64,000 nucleotides of DNA from JAFAFN01 sp963707555 (GTDB lineage Bacteria > Actinomycetota > Acidimicrobiia > Acidimicrobiales > Microtrichaceae). The stretch lies in contig CAVPQM010000003.1 in the NCBI GenBank assembly GCA_963707555.1, forward strand, positions 1 through 64,000, in the 5' to 3' direction. The notes beneath the pieces were generated by a model that was not told the DNA's origin, made no database searches, and saw only the letters and a list, made by a program, of their open reading frames with translations. Numbering within the stretch: position 1 is the first letter of the stretch; each line of letters begins with the position of its first letter. Shown here in pieces: positions 25,568 to 34,683 of this stretch. Position numbers and translations under genes: made by a program.

Positions 25568-25957
25568 GTGGAGGCGTTCGACGTACTCGGGGACCCCGTC
25601 CGGCGGAGGATCCTGGAGCTGCTCGCTCGTGGCGAGCTGGCTGCCGGCGCCGTCGCGGACGTGGTCCGGGACGAGTTCGGCATCAGCCAGCCGGCGGTGT
25701 CCCAGCACCTGAAGGTGCTGCGCCAGAGCGGCTTCGCGACGGTGCGCGTCGAGGGTGCTCGGCGTCTCTACGCGATCGAGCCGACGTCGTTCGACGAGGT
25801 CGACGACTGGCTCGCGACGGTCCGCAGCTTCTGGGAGCAGCGGCTCGATGCACTCGGGACCGAGCTGGCGCGCGGCGCGCGGACGCGCCGCAACCAGACC
25901 GGCAGCGCCCAGACCCGCCGTGAGAGCACGGCCACGACGAAGGGACGAACGACATGA
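25568..25957 (+). CDS. ArsR-family regulator
   Basis: This 129-aa winged-helix regulator (GTG 25568) begins FDVLGDPVRRRILELLARGE, with recognition helix FGISQPAVSQHLKVLRQSGF. It lacks the Cys metal sites, so it is the SRPBCC-linked ArsR type, not a metal sensor. The C-terminal 25 residues are Arg/Thr-rich. Its stop overlaps the SRPBCC start (ATGA), the common ArsR-AHSA1 operon layout. Confidence 0.92.
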   Translation: MEAFDVLGDPVRRRILELLARGELAAGAVADVVRDEFGISQPAVSQHLKVLRQSGFATVRVEGARRLYAIEPTSFDEVDDWLATVRSFWEQRLDALGTELARGARTRRNQTGSAQTRRESTATTKGRTT

Positions 25958-26589
25958 AGGACCTGATCGACGAGATGGACGCGGTGCGGCGTTCGCTGGG
26001 GGCCGGCACGTTGCCGGCGGGCGAGGCGCAGGTCGTCACGCTGTCGCGGGACTACCCGGCCGACGTCGACGACGTCTGGGACGCCATCACCACGGCCGGG
26101 CGCATCGCCCGATGGTTCATGCCGATCTCGGGCGACCTGCGTGAGGGCGGGCGCTACCAGCTCGAGGGCAACGCGGGTGGCGAGATCCGGACCTGCGAGC
26201 CGCCGAGCCTGCTGCGCGTGACCTGGGTGGTCGGCGAGGATCCGCCGGTCGACGACTCGATCGTCGAGGTCCGCCTCGAGGCCGTCGACGGTGGGACCCG
26301 CCTCACCCTGGAGCACTCCGCCGTGCCGCCCGAGGAGTTCTGGGACACCTACGGACCCGGCGCGGTCGGCGTCGGCTGGGACCTGTCGCTGCTCGGGCTC
26401 TGGGCGCACCTCGCCGAGATCGAGCTCGGCCCGCCCGAGCAGATGGACACCGACCCCACGATCCGCGCCTGCATGCTCGACAGCGCGGTGCGATGGGGTG
26501 CGGCGCACCGGGCGAGCGGGGTGGACGCATCCGTCGCCGATGCGGCGGCGGACAACACCGCGGCGTTCTACGTGCCGCCGCTCGACTGA
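25954..26589 (+). CDS. SRPBCC/AHSA1-domain protein
   Basis: This 211-aa SRPBCC (START-like) fold protein begins its domain with YPADVDDVWDAITTAGRIAR and has FMPISGDLREGGRYQLEGNA; the GWDLSLLGLWAHL helix closes the ligand pocket. AHSA1-like proteins bind hydrophobic ligands. It is translated together with ArsR (overlap ATGA), which suggests that both respond to the same small molecule. Function is otherwise unknown. Confidence 0.9.
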   Translation: MKDLIDEMDAVRRSLGAGTLPAGEAQVVTLSRDYPADVDDVWDAITTAGRIARWFMPISGDLREGGRYQLEGNAGGEIRTCEPPSLLRVTWVVGEDPPVDDSIVEVRLEAVDGGTRLTLEHSAVPPEEFWDTYGPGAVGVGWDLSLLGLWAHLAEIELGPPEQMDTDPTIRACMLDSAVRWGAAHRASGVDASVADAAADNTAAFYVPPLD

Positions 26590-26693
26590 GCCCGCCCGGT
26601 CGGATCCGCGGACCCGACGCACTCCGGCGACGGGCACTACAGTTGACAGAGTGACCTCGGGGAGGTCGCTCGGGGTTCGACCGGAGGTGCGAC

Positions 26694-27926
26694 ATGTCCG
26701 ACGTCTACGTGCTCGGCGGGGTGCAGACCGACTTCGCCCGGAACGTCGCCAAGGAGGGTCGCGAGATCAGCGACCTGGTGGCCGAGGTCGTCGCCGGCAC
26801 GCTCGCCGCCGCACGGGTCGACCCGTCCGACATCGACACGGTGCACGTCGGCAACGCGTTCGGGCAGCTGTTCAACGGGCAGGGCCACCTGGGCGCCATG
26901 CCCGCCACCGTGGAGCCCGGACTGTGGGGCCTGCCCGCGGCACGGCACGAAGCAGCGTGCGCGTCGGGCGGCATCGCGGTGCTCGCCGCGATGGCCGAGA
27001 TCGAGGCGGGTCGCTACGACTGCGCGCTGGTGCTCGGCGCCGAGCAGGAGCGCAACGTGCCGGGTGACCAGGCCGCCCACCACCTGGGCGCGGCCGCGTG
27101 GGTCGGCCACGAGGCCGGGACCGCGACGTTCGTGTGGCCCCACATGTTCAGCCTGCTCGCGGACGAGTACGACCGCCGCTACGGGATCGACGAGCTGCAC
27201 CTCTCGGCGATCGCCGAGCTGAACTTCCGCAACGCGAAGGACAACCCGCTCGCCCAGACCCGGGCGTGGTCGCACACACCGGAGAGCTTCACCCGCGACG
27301 ACGCGGCCAACCCGCCCGTCGACGGCCGCATCCGCCGCACCGACTGCAGCCAGGTCACCGACGGGGCCGCCGGCGTGGTGCTCGCGGGCGGTCGGACCGC
27401 CGCGGCGTGGGCGGCGGCGCGGGGCATCGAGCTGCGCGACGTGCCGCGCATCAGCGGTTGGGGGCATCGCACCGTCGGTCTGCCGCTGATCGACAAGCTG
27501 ACCCGCTCCGTGGACGATGAGTACGTGCTGCCGCACGTACGGCGGGCGATCACCGACGCGTTCGATCGTGCCGGCATCGAGGACGTCTCGGGCATCGACG
27601 GCATCGAGACCCACGACTGCTTCACGCCCTCGGAGTACGCCGCCATCGACCACTTCGGCATCACCGCCCCCGGTCAGAGCTGGCGGGCCGTCGAGGACGG
27701 GACCCTCGAGCGTGACGGCGCGACGCCGGTCAACCCGTCGGGCGGGCTGATCGGCGGCGGTCACCCCGTCGGTGCCACCGGGGTCCGCATGGTCCTCGAC
27801 GCCTCACGACAGGTGTCGGGAACCGCTGGCGACACCCAGGTCGACGGCGCCCGCACCTTCGCCACGCTCAACATCGGCGGCTCCACCGCCACCACCGTCA
27901 GCTTCGTCGTCACCACTGCAGCCTGA
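26694..27926 (+). CDS. thiolase-family acetyl-CoA acetyltransferase
   Basis: This 410-aa thiolase has the nucleophile Cys in HEAACASGGIAVL, the region HDCFTPSE with the His-Asp typical of SCP-x/acetyl-CoA acetyltransferases, and the C-terminal GGLIGGGHPVGATGVRM His motif. It lacks the usual late CxG cysteine (NIGGSTATT is there), as in lipid-transfer-type thiolases, so degradative thiolysis should be checked. The ATG at 26694 follows CCGGAGG. It precedes the carotenoid oxygenase by 8 bases and is probably in one operon with it. Confidence 0.88.
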   Translation: MSDVYVLGGVQTDFARNVAKEGREISDLVAEVVAGTLAAARVDPSDIDTVHVGNAFGQLFNGQGHLGAMPATVEPGLWGLPAARHEAACASGGIAVLAAMAEIEAGRYDCALVLGAEQERNVPGDQAAHHLGAAAWVGHEAGTATFVWPHMFSLLADEYDRRYGIDELHLSAIAELNFRNAKDNPLAQTRAWSHTPESFTRDDAANPPVDGRIRRTDCSQVTDGAAGVVLAGGRTAAAWAAARGIELRDVPRISGWGHRTVGLPLIDKLTRSVDDEYVLPHVRRAITDAFDRAGIEDVSGIDGIETHDCFTPSEYAAIDHFGITAPGQSWRAVEDGTLERDGATPVNPSGGLIGGGHPVGATGVRMVLDASRQVSGTAGDTQVDGARTFATLNIGGSTATTVSFVVTTAA

Positions 27927-27934
27927 GGACCGCC

Positions 27935-29491
27935 ATGACTGCACGACTCGTAGAGACCCACGACTCCACCATCCCCGCGGACGACGGCCACCCCTACCGC
28001 ACCGGTGCCTGGGCACCGAACCATCGGGAGTGGGACGCGGACGACCTCGAGGTCGAGGGCGAGCTGCCCGACGACCTCGACGGCGTCTACCTGCGGAACA
28101 CCGAGAACCCCGTGCACGACTCGATCGGGCTCTACCACCCCTTCGACGGCGACGGCATGGTCCACCAGATCCGCTTCGGCGGAGGTCGGGCGAGCTACCG
28201 CAACCGGTTCGTTCGCACCGATGGCTTCCTGGCCGAACAGGACGAGGGCGGCCCGTTGTGGACCGGTGTCTACGACGTGCCCGAGAACTCCCGGCGTGAG
28301 GACGGGTGGGGAGCGCGGGGCCGCATGAAGGACGCGTCGAGCACGGACATCATCGTGCACAACGGAGTGGCGCTGACCACGTTCTGGCAGTGCGGCGAGG
28401 CGTACCAGCTCGACCCGCTCACGCTCGCGGACGAGGGCAAGGCGCCCTGGGTGCACGACTTCCCCAGCCCGACGGGCGTCTCGGCGCACACCAAGCTCGA
28501 CGAGCGCACCGGTGAGCTGCTGGTCTTCGGCTACTCGAAGGAGGCGCCGTACATGCACTACGGCGTCGTCGACCCCGGCGGACGTCTGGTGCACTCGATC
28601 GACGTGCCGCTGCCCGGGCCGCGCCTGCCCCACGACATGGCGTTCACCGAGCACTACGCGATCCTCAACGACCTGCCGCTGTTCTGGGACCCGGCGTTCC
28701 TCGCCGACGGCGTGCACATCCCGAACTTCTTCCCCGACGTGCCGACCCGCTTCGCGATCGTGCCCCGTCGCGGCGACACCTCGGACATCCGCTGGTTCGA
28801 GGCCGACCCCACCTACGTCCTGCACTGGATCAACGCCTACGAGGACGGCGACGAGATCGTGCTCGACGGCTTCTTCCAGCACCGCCCGATGCCGGCCAAG
28901 AAGGACGGCGACTCGAAGATGATGTCGCTCTACCGCTACGTCGACCTGGACCAGCTGCAGGCGCGTCCGCACCGTTGGCGCTTCAACCTGGTGACGGGCG
29001 AGACGAAGGAGGAGTCGCTGTCGGACCGGGTCATGGAGTTCGGCATGATCAACGGCAGCGTCGGCGGCCAGCCGTACCGGTACAGCTACAACATGACCGG
29101 CCGTCCGGGCTGGTTCCTCTTCGACGGACTCGTGAAGCACGACCTGCACACCGGCGCCGAGGAGGTCTACCGCTTCGGTGACGGGGTGTACGCGAGCGAG
29201 ACGCCGTTCGCACCGCGTCCCGGCGCGACCGCCGAGGACGACGGCTACCTGATCACCTTCACCACCGACGTCGAACGCGACCTCTCAGAGTGCCTCGTGT
29301 TCGACGCGACCCGACTGGGTGAGGGGCCCGTCGCCCGGGTCCGGCTGCCCGAGCGCATCTCGTCGGGCACGCACTCCTGCTGGACGCCAGCAGCCGCGCT
29401 GGGTGATACAGCTGCGCTGGGTGACACAGCTGCGCTGGGTGACACAGCAGCTCTCGGGCCCACGAATTCCGTCTCCGATTCGCAGCGGTGA
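27935..29491 (+). CDS. carotenoid/stilbene cleavage oxygenase
   Basis: This 518-aa seven-bladed propeller of the carotenoid cleavage oxygenase family uses non-heme Fe(II) held by four His. They are visible as SAHTKLD (His185), LPHDMAF (His233), VLHWINAYEDG and, near the end, SSGTHSCW. It splits a C=C bond of a carotenoid or stilbene with O2. The last 28 residues after WTPA are an added tail of three and a half AALGDT repeats, from an 18-bp tandem repeat in the DNA. The stop overlaps the HxlR start (GTGA). Confidence 0.9.
   Translation: MTARLVETHDSTIPADDGHPYRTGAWAPNHREWDADDLEVEGELPDDLDGVYLRNTENPVHDSIGLYHPFDGDGMVHQIRFGGGRASYRNRFVRTDGFLAEQDEGGPLWTGVYDVPENSRREDGWGARGRMKDASSTDIIVHNGVALTTFWQCGEAYQLDPLTLADEGKAPWVHDFPSPTGVSAHTKLDERTGELLVFGYSKEAPYMHYGVVDPGGRLVHSIDVPLPGPRLPHDMAFTEHYAILNDLPLFWDPAFLADGVHIPNFFPDVPTRFAIVPRRGDTSDIRWFEADPTYVLHWINAYEDGDEIVLDGFFQHRPMPAKKDGDSKMMSLYRYVDLDQLQARPHRWRFNLVTGETKEESLSDRVMEFGMINGSVGGQPYRYSYNMTGRPGWFLFDGLVKHDLHTGAEEVYRFGDGVYASETPFAPRPGATAEDDGYLITFTTDVERDLSECLVFDATRLGEGPVARVRLPERISSGTHSCWTPAAALGDTAALGDTAALGDTAALGPTNSVSDSQR
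29393..29464 (+). repeat. 18-bp tandem repeat in the oxygenase 3' end
   Basis: Three units of GCTGCGCTGGGTGACACA (29393-29410 with two changes, 29411-29428, 29429-29446) and one degraded unit encode AALGDT three times, then AALGPT. Being a multiple of three it keeps the frame and lengthens the protein tail. Confidence 0.95.
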
Positions 29492-29514
29492 CGCCGAATC
29501 CGAGTCGGAATTCG
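29463..29514. promoter_or_regulatory. 20-bp inverted repeat around the HxlR start
   Basis: The arms 29463-29482 and 29495-29514 match at 18 of 20 positions in inverted order, with a 12-bp spacer that contains the GTG start at 29488. It contains two GAATTC-type ends. Autoregulation by the HxlR protein, or a hairpin hindering its translation, are both possible. Confidence 0.65.
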
Positions 29515-30426
29515 GGCGGTCCGAACGCGATCGGCGCGACGCTCGGCTTGTTGGGCGACGAGTGGTCGTTGCTGATCGTGCGGTACGCACTCGGCGGTGC
29601 TCGTCGCTTCGGTGACTGGCGCGAACGCGTCGGCATCTCGGACGCGGTGCTCAGCGCTCGGCTGCGGTCCCTCGTCGAGGGCGGCGTGCTCGAACGGGTG
29701 CGTTACTCGCAGCGGCCGCCGCGTGACGAGTACCTGCTCACCGAGTCCGGGCGTGACCTCTGGCCGGTGCTCGTGGCGATCTGGTCCTGGGAGCGACGAC
29801 ACGTGTCGGGCCGGCGCGACGAGCTGCCCGAGATGGTCCACCGGCAGTGCGGTCAGGTCGCCTGGCCTGAGCTGCGTTGCCACACGTGCTCAGGGCCCGC
29901 CACGGCCGCGCAGGTCCGACTGGCGCTCGGGCCGAGCGGCGCGTTCGACCGGTCGGCCCCGGTGGGCGCGAACCGGCGACGACCCGGCACGTTCCACGAG
30001 ACGATGGAGGTCATCGGCAGCCGGTGGTCCGCCGCGCTGCTGGGCGCGGCGTTCCTGGGGGCGGGTCGCTTCACCGAGTTCGAGCGCATGCTCGGCGCGC
30101 CCCCGACGGTGGTCGCCGAGCGTCTGCAGCGCTTCGTCGAGATCGGTGTGCTCGAGCCCGACGCCGCGGCGGGGGAGCGCCCCCGCTACCAGCTGACCGC
30201 CAAGGGGGCAGCGTTGTTCGACGTGGTCGCCACGATGCTCCGGTGGGGCGAGCGCTGGAAGGGGGCGGCCGACGGTCCGGCGGTGCTCGCCACCCATGGT
30301 GGGGACGACCACCCGTTCGTCCCGGAGCTGGCCTGTTCGGCGTGCGGAGCGACGTTGCACGAGGCAGCGATCAGGGTGGTCCCCGGCGACCGTGTCCGCA
30401 GTGGTTCGTCCTCGTCCGACAGGTAG
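29488..30426 (+). CDS. double HxlR-family regulator
   Basis: This 312-aa protein carries two HxlR winged-helix domains in tandem: residues about 13-105 (GLLGDEWSLLIVRYALGGAR, then ISDAVLSARLRSLVEGG) and about 170-260 (EVIGSRWSAALLGAAFLGAG, then APPTVVAERLQRFVEIG). Each is followed by a Cys pair (CHTCSG and CSACGA) of zinc-ribbon style. HxlR regulators are normally about 110-aa dimers, so this is a fused pseudo-dimer. GTG 29488 overlaps the oxygenase stop. It probably regulates this operon through the inverted repeat at its start. Confidence 0.85.
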   Translation: MTPNPSRNSGGPNAIGATLGLLGDEWSLLIVRYALGGARRFGDWRERVGISDAVLSARLRSLVEGGVLERVRYSQRPPRDEYLLTESGRDLWPVLVAIWSWERRHVSGRRDELPEMVHRQCGQVAWPELRCHTCSGPATAAQVRLALGPSGAFDRSAPVGANRRRPGTFHETMEVIGSRWSAALLGAAFLGAGRFTEFERMLGAPPTVVAERLQRFVEIGVLEPDAAAGERPRYQLTAKGAALFDVVATMLRWGERWKGAADGPAVLATHGGDDHPFVPELACSACGATLHEAAIRVVPGDRVRSGSSSSDR

Positions 30427-30437
30427 CCTCCGCGGGC

Positions 30438-32915
30438 GTGACCGACTCCGCGCCGACCCCATCCCGATCTGCTGCTGACCGCTCTGCTGTCGCCCGGGGT
30501 GCCGGCGACCGGGATGCTGCAGAGATCGTCGCCGAGCTCGACCTCGCCACCAAGATCCGGCTGCTGTCGGGCGACGGGATGTGGTGGGTCGAGGCGCTGC
30601 CCGACCACGGCCTGGACGACGTCATGGTGACCGACGGGCCCCACGGGCTGCGCCAGCAGAAGTCGACCGGTGACCACCTGGGCATCGCCGCCGCGGAGTC
30701 CTCGACGTGCTTCCCTCCGGCAGCGACGCTCGGGTCGACCTGGGACCTCGACCTGGTCGGCGACGTCGGCGGTGCGATCGCCGAAGAGGCACTCGAGCAG
30801 GGCGTGTCGGTCGTGCTCGGCCCGGGACTCAACATCAAGCGCCACCCCGCGGGCGGGCGCTGCTTCGAGTACTACTCCGAGGACCCGCTGCTCAGCGGGC
30901 GGCTCGCCGCCGCGTTCGTGCGGGGCGTGCAGGCGCACGGCGTCGGCACGAGCATCAAGCACTTCGCGGTCAACAACCAGGAGTCGTACCGCTTCGTCGT
31001 CGACGCGGTCGTCGACGAGCGCACGCTGCGCGAGATCTACCTGACCGGCTTCGAGATCGCGGTGAAGGAGGCGGCCCCGTGGACGGTGATGTGCTCCTAC
31101 AACCTGGTCAACGGCGTGCAGGCCTCGGAGCACCCGGAGCTGCTCACCACCATCCTGCGCGACGAGTGGGGCTTCGACGGCCTGGTCATGAGCGACTGGG
31201 GCGCGTGCAGCGACCGCGTCGCCGGAGTGAGCGCGGGCCTCGACCTGGAGATGCCGGGCAGCAAGGGCGCCTTCGACGCCGAGCTGACCGCGGCGGTCAC
31301 CGACGGCACGCTGCCCGAGGCCGACGTCGACCGGTGCGCGACCCGGGTCGTCGAGCTGCTGCAGCGCGGCCAGCGCGATGGCGCCGAGCACCCGTCGGAC
31401 CGCGACGCACACCACGATCTGGCCCGACGTGCCGCGACGCAGGGCTCGGTGCTGCTGTCGAACAACGGCGTGCTGCCCCTGCGGCCCGAGGGTCGCATCG
31501 CGGTGATCGGCGCGTCGGCCGAGACGCCGCGCTACCAGGGTGCCGGCAGCTCGCAGGTCACCCCGACCCGGCTGGACACGCCACTCGACACGCTGCGCGA
31601 ACACGTCGGTGACACGGCGACGGTGAGCTATGCGCCCGGGTACGTGGCGAACACCGGCGAGACCACCGACGAGCTGTTCGGCGACACGCTGCGCACCGCC
31701 GCCGATGCCGATGTCATCGTCGTGTTCGCCGGGCTGCCTGCACCCTTCGAGTCCGAAGGCTTCGACCGTCCGAACCTGGACCTGCCGCCGGCGCAGACCC
31801 GACTCATCGAGGCGCTCGCCACGACGGCGACCCCCGTCGTCGTCGTGCTGCACAACGGCGGGCTCGTGCAGCTGCCGTTCGCCGACCGTGTCGACGCGGT
31901 GCTCGAATGCTGGCTCGGTGGTCAGGCCGGCGGGTCGGCCACCGTCGACGTGCTCTTCGGTGACGCCGAACCGGGCGGCCGCCTCGCTGAGAGCATCCCC
32001 GAACACGTCGCCCAGCTGCCGGCCGACCGGAACTTCCCCGGGCTGCCTCGGCGCGTCGAGTACCGCGAAGGCCTGTACATCGGTTACCGGTTCCACGACA
32101 GCGCCGGCGTGCCGGCGCGGTTCCCGTTCGGGCACGGGCTGTCGTACACGACCTTCGAGTGGTCCGCCCCGGAGCTGGTCACCACGGGTGACGTGGAGAC
32201 CGGTGTCGACGTCGAGATCCGCCTGACGGTCACGAACACCGGCGATCGTGCCGGCTCCGACGTGGTGCAGGTGTACGTCCGCGACGTCGAGTCCTCGGTG
32301 CACCGCCCCGACAAGGAGCTCAAGGGCTTCGCCAAGGTGCACCTGGCGCCGGGGGAGTCCTCCGACGTCGTCGTCGCGCTCGATCGCCGTTCCTTCGCCG
32401 TCTGGGACATCGCCGCACACGACTGGCTCGTCGAGGGCGGCGACTTCGAGATCGTCGTCGCCCGGTCCTCGGTCGATGTCGCTGCCACGCTGGCACACCA
32501 CGTCGACTCCGCCGACGAGCTCGCGGCGGCTACGTCGCCGAGCGGTGTCGTCGCCACCGACGACGAGTTCACCGCCATGCTCGGCCACCCGGTCCCGCCG
32601 ATCCCCGCCGCCCGGCCGTTCCACCGGAACTCGACGCTCGGCGAGATCGAGACGACACGGGTCGGTCGGCTCGTCGCCGCTCAGGTGGTCCGCGAAGGGC
32701 TCAAGCGATCGGCCCAGGAGTTCCCCGACCCCGACGAGGCGACCTTGAAGATGGTGGCGACCGCGCTGCGGGAGGGTCCGGTCCGGGCGCTCGTGCTGCT
32801 GAGCGGCGGCCTGGTGACGTTCCCGATGGTCGACGCGGCGCTCGACACGCTCAACGGCGACTGGTCCGACGCGGCAGGTCGGCTGCGCCGGCTCCGTGGA
32901 GGAACTGACTCATGA
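30438..32915 (+). CDS. GH3 beta-glucosidase
   Basis: This 825-aa glycoside hydrolase family 3 enzyme has an N-terminal TIM barrel with the nucleophile Asp253 in VMSDWGA and the substrate-binding KHFAVNNQE. The alpha/beta sandwich follows (ATQGSVLLSNNGVLPLRPEG), then a fibronectin-like C-terminal domain (RFPFGHGLSYTTFEW). A further about 110 residues follow the usual end. No signal peptide is seen, so it acts inside the cell on imported oligosaccharides or glycosides. GTG 30438 follows TAGCCT (30424-30429) by 8 bases. Its last 65 bases overlap the convergent TetR gene. Confidence 0.93.
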   Translation: MTDSAPTPSRSAADRSAVARGAGDRDAAEIVAELDLATKIRLLSGDGMWWVEALPDHGLDDVMVTDGPHGLRQQKSTGDHLGIAAAESSTCFPPAATLGSTWDLDLVGDVGGAIAEEALEQGVSVVLGPGLNIKRHPAGGRCFEYYSEDPLLSGRLAAAFVRGVQAHGVGTSIKHFAVNNQESYRFVVDAVVDERTLREIYLTGFEIAVKEAAPWTVMCSYNLVNGVQASEHPELLTTILRDEWGFDGLVMSDWGACSDRVAGVSAGLDLEMPGSKGAFDAELTAAVTDGTLPEADVDRCATRVVELLQRGQRDGAEHPSDRDAHHDLARRAATQGSVLLSNNGVLPLRPEGRIAVIGASAETPRYQGAGSSQVTPTRLDTPLDTLREHVGDTATVSYAPGYVANTGETTDELFGDTLRTAADADVIVVFAGLPAPFESEGFDRPNLDLPPAQTRLIEALATTATPVVVVLHNGGLVQLPFADRVDAVLECWLGGQAGGSATVDVLFGDAEPGGRLAESIPEHVAQLPADRNFPGLPRRVEYREGLYIGYRFHDSAGVPARFPFGHGLSYTTFEWSAPELVTTGDVETGVDVEIRLTVTNTGDRAGSDVVQVYVRDVESSVHRPDKELKGFAKVHLAPGESSDVVVALDRRSFAVWDIAAHDWLVEGGDFEIVVARSSVDVAATLAHHVDSADELAAATSPSGVVATDDEFTAMLGHPVPPIPAARPFHRNSTLGEIETTRVGRLVAAQVVREGLKRSAQEFPDPDEATLKMVATALREGPVRALVLLSGGLVTFPMVDAALDTLNGDWSDAAGRLRRLRGGTDS

Positions 32916-33495
32916 TCCGCTCGAGCGCCTCGGGCGCGTCGAGTCGGCCCTGCACCACGGCGGACCGTCCGACCGACAGCATCTGGTAGAGCAGCTGCGC
33001 GCTGAACTCGGCATCGACGTCCGCCCGCAGGCTGCCCGCTCGCTGCGCGTCGACGACCAGGCGGGTCAGCAGGCCGTGCAGCTGCGCGAACGCGTCGTGC
33101 ACCGCTCGACCGACCTCGGGTGAGAACTGGTCCGGGTTGACCCGTGCCGACTCGGTGCGGTGACCGTCGGTCGCGAAGAACTCCAGCAGGATCAGCAGCG
33201 CGGCACTGATCGCGTCGATCGGGTCGTCCTGCTCGGCGATCGCGGACTCGAGGGTGGCATGGTGCGTGCGCACGGTGCCGAGGACCCGCTCCGCGACGAT
33301 CTCCTCGACCCCGGGGAAGTAGCGGTAGAGCGTGGCGCGACCGATCCCGGCGGCCTTCGCGACCTCGGCCATCGACACATCGGCCATGCCGCGCTCGGCG
33401 ACGAGCGACATGGTCGCGTCGATGATCGACTGTCGTCGTCGGTCCCGGTGCTCGGTGACCGTGTCGTCCCACGTGGATGCCACGTCACCCATCAT
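32851..33495 (-). CDS. TetR-family repressor of the ABC exporter
   Basis: This 214-aa protein has an HTH at about 20-67 (SIIDATMSLVAERGMADVSM, then AKAAGIGRATLYRYFPGVEE). It starts with two Met (33495 and 33492). It is divergent from the FtsX-type ABC operon; paired GACAC palindromes lie in the 60-bp gap and overlap that promoter, so it almost certainly represses the exporter. The C-terminal end overlaps the GH3 gene by 65 bases. Confidence 0.9.
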   Translation of the reverse strand: MMGDVASTWDDTVTEHRDRRRQSIIDATMSLVAERGMADVSMAEVAKAAGIGRATLYRYFPGVEEIVAERVLGTVRTHHATLESAIAEQDDPIDAISAALLILLEFFATDGHRTESARVNPDQFSPEVGRAVHDAFAQLHGLLTRLVVDAQRAGSLRADVDAEFSAQLLYQMLSVGRSAVVQGRLDAPEALERIMSQFLHGAGAADLPRRTSRR

Positions 33496-33530
33496 GCCGC
33501 AGCGGCGCCCGGACGCGCCCCGACTTGCGA

Positions 33531-33560
33531 GACACAGTGTCCTGATGTAGACACTGTGTC
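33531..33560. promoter_or_regulatory. paired TetR operators over the ABC promoter
   Basis: GACACAGTGTC (33531-33541) and GACACTGTGTC (33550-33560) are each near-palindromes and are exact inverse copies of one another. They surround a promoter: TTGCGA (33525-33530), 17 bp, TAGACA (33548-33553), and then the GTG at 33562 after 8 bases. Repressor binding would block RNA polymerase directly. Confidence 0.75.
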
Positions 33561-33561
33561 C

Positions 33562-34683
33562 GTGCTGTTGGCCCTCCGTGAGATCCGCAGAGCACTCGTG
33601 CGATTCGCCCTCTTGTCGGGGGCGATCGGACTGCTGGTGTTCCTGATCCTGTTCCAACAGACGATCCAGGTCGGGCTGATCACGTCCTTCGTCGGTGCGA
33701 TCGAGCACCAGTCGGCACCGGTCCTGGTCTACCCCGTCGACGGGCGCGTCAACCTGCAGGGCAGCGTCGTCATGCCCGAGCTGCAGCAGCAGATCGAGTC
33801 CGTCGACGGCGTCGGGACCGCGGGACGGATCGGTCAGGCCACCTACAGCGTGCGCACCGCCCAGGGCGACGAGACGGTGTCGATCATCGGCTACGACGAC
33901 GAGCGAGTCGGCGCACCCGACACGATGACCGACGGTCGACTGCCCGAACGCACCGGCGAGGTCGTCGCGCTCGCCTCGGCAGCGGGCGACGGCTTCGGCA
34001 TCGGTGACACCGTGACGGTCGTGCCGGGTGATGTCGAACTGAAGGTGGTGGGGCTCGCCGAGGAGATCGGTCTGCAGGCGAGCGTCTCGCTCTTCACGAC
34101 CTACGACACCTTCGAGTCCGTCGTCACCGGCGCGAACCCGGATGCGACCTCGGTGCCACCGGCGGCGATCGGGCTGCGCCCCGCCGACGGTGTGACCCCG
34201 GAGGAGCTCGTCGAGCGCGTCAACGACGAGGTGTCCGATGCGGATGCCTACACCCGTGCCGACGCCGCGGCCGAGACGCCAGGTGTGGCGCAGGTGCAGC
34301 AGTCGTTCCAGATCATCTTCCTGCTCTACGGCCTGGTCGTCCCGCTGGTCACCGGTCTGTTCTTCCTGATCATCACGCTGCAGAAGGCCGGCGCGCTCAC
34401 GCTGCTCCGGGCCGTCGGCGTCCCGGCTCCACGACTGGTCCGGGCGCTCGTGGCGCAGGTCCTGATGGTCATGAGCCTGGGCATCGTCATCGGCATCGCG
34501 ATGTACCTGCCGCTGTCGAACCAGCAGCTCGGCGGCGTGCCCCTGAGCTTCCAGACCGGTGCGGTGCTGTTCTGGGCGGTGCTGCTGCTGGTGCTGGGCG
34601 TGCTCAGCTCGCTGTTCGCCGCGCGGCGGGTGCTCGCGATCGACCCGATCGAGGCCACCAAGGGCGCCGGAGGTGGACGATGA
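33562..34683 (+). CDS. ABC transporter permease, FtsX/MacB type
   Basis: This 373-aa permease has an N-terminal helix (FALLSGAIGLLVFLILFQQT), a periplasm-side MacB_PCD-like domain (about 45-235) and three C-terminal helices of the FtsX domain (LYGLVVPLVTGLFFLIITLQ on). GTG 33562 fits a leaderless start 8 bases after the -10 box; GTG 33556 is the alternative. It forms a transporter with the next two genes; the start of the second permease overlaps its stop (ATGA). Confidence 0.88.
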   Translation: MLLALREIRRALVRFALLSGAIGLLVFLILFQQTIQVGLITSFVGAIEHQSAPVLVYPVDGRVNLQGSVVMPELQQQIESVDGVGTAGRIGQATYSVRTAQGDETVSIIGYDDERVGAPDTMTDGRLPERTGEVVALASAAGDGFGIGDTVTVVPGDVELKVVGLAEEIGLQASVSLFTTYDTFESVVTGANPDATSVPPAAIGLRPADGVTPEELVERVNDEVSDADAYTRADAAAETPGVAQVQQSFQIIFLLYGLVVPLVTGLFFLIITLQKAGALTLLRAVGVPAPRLVRALVAQVLMVMSLGIVIGIAMYLPLSNQQLGGVPLSFQTGAVLFWAVLLLVLGVLSSLFAARRVLAIDPIEATKGAGGGR

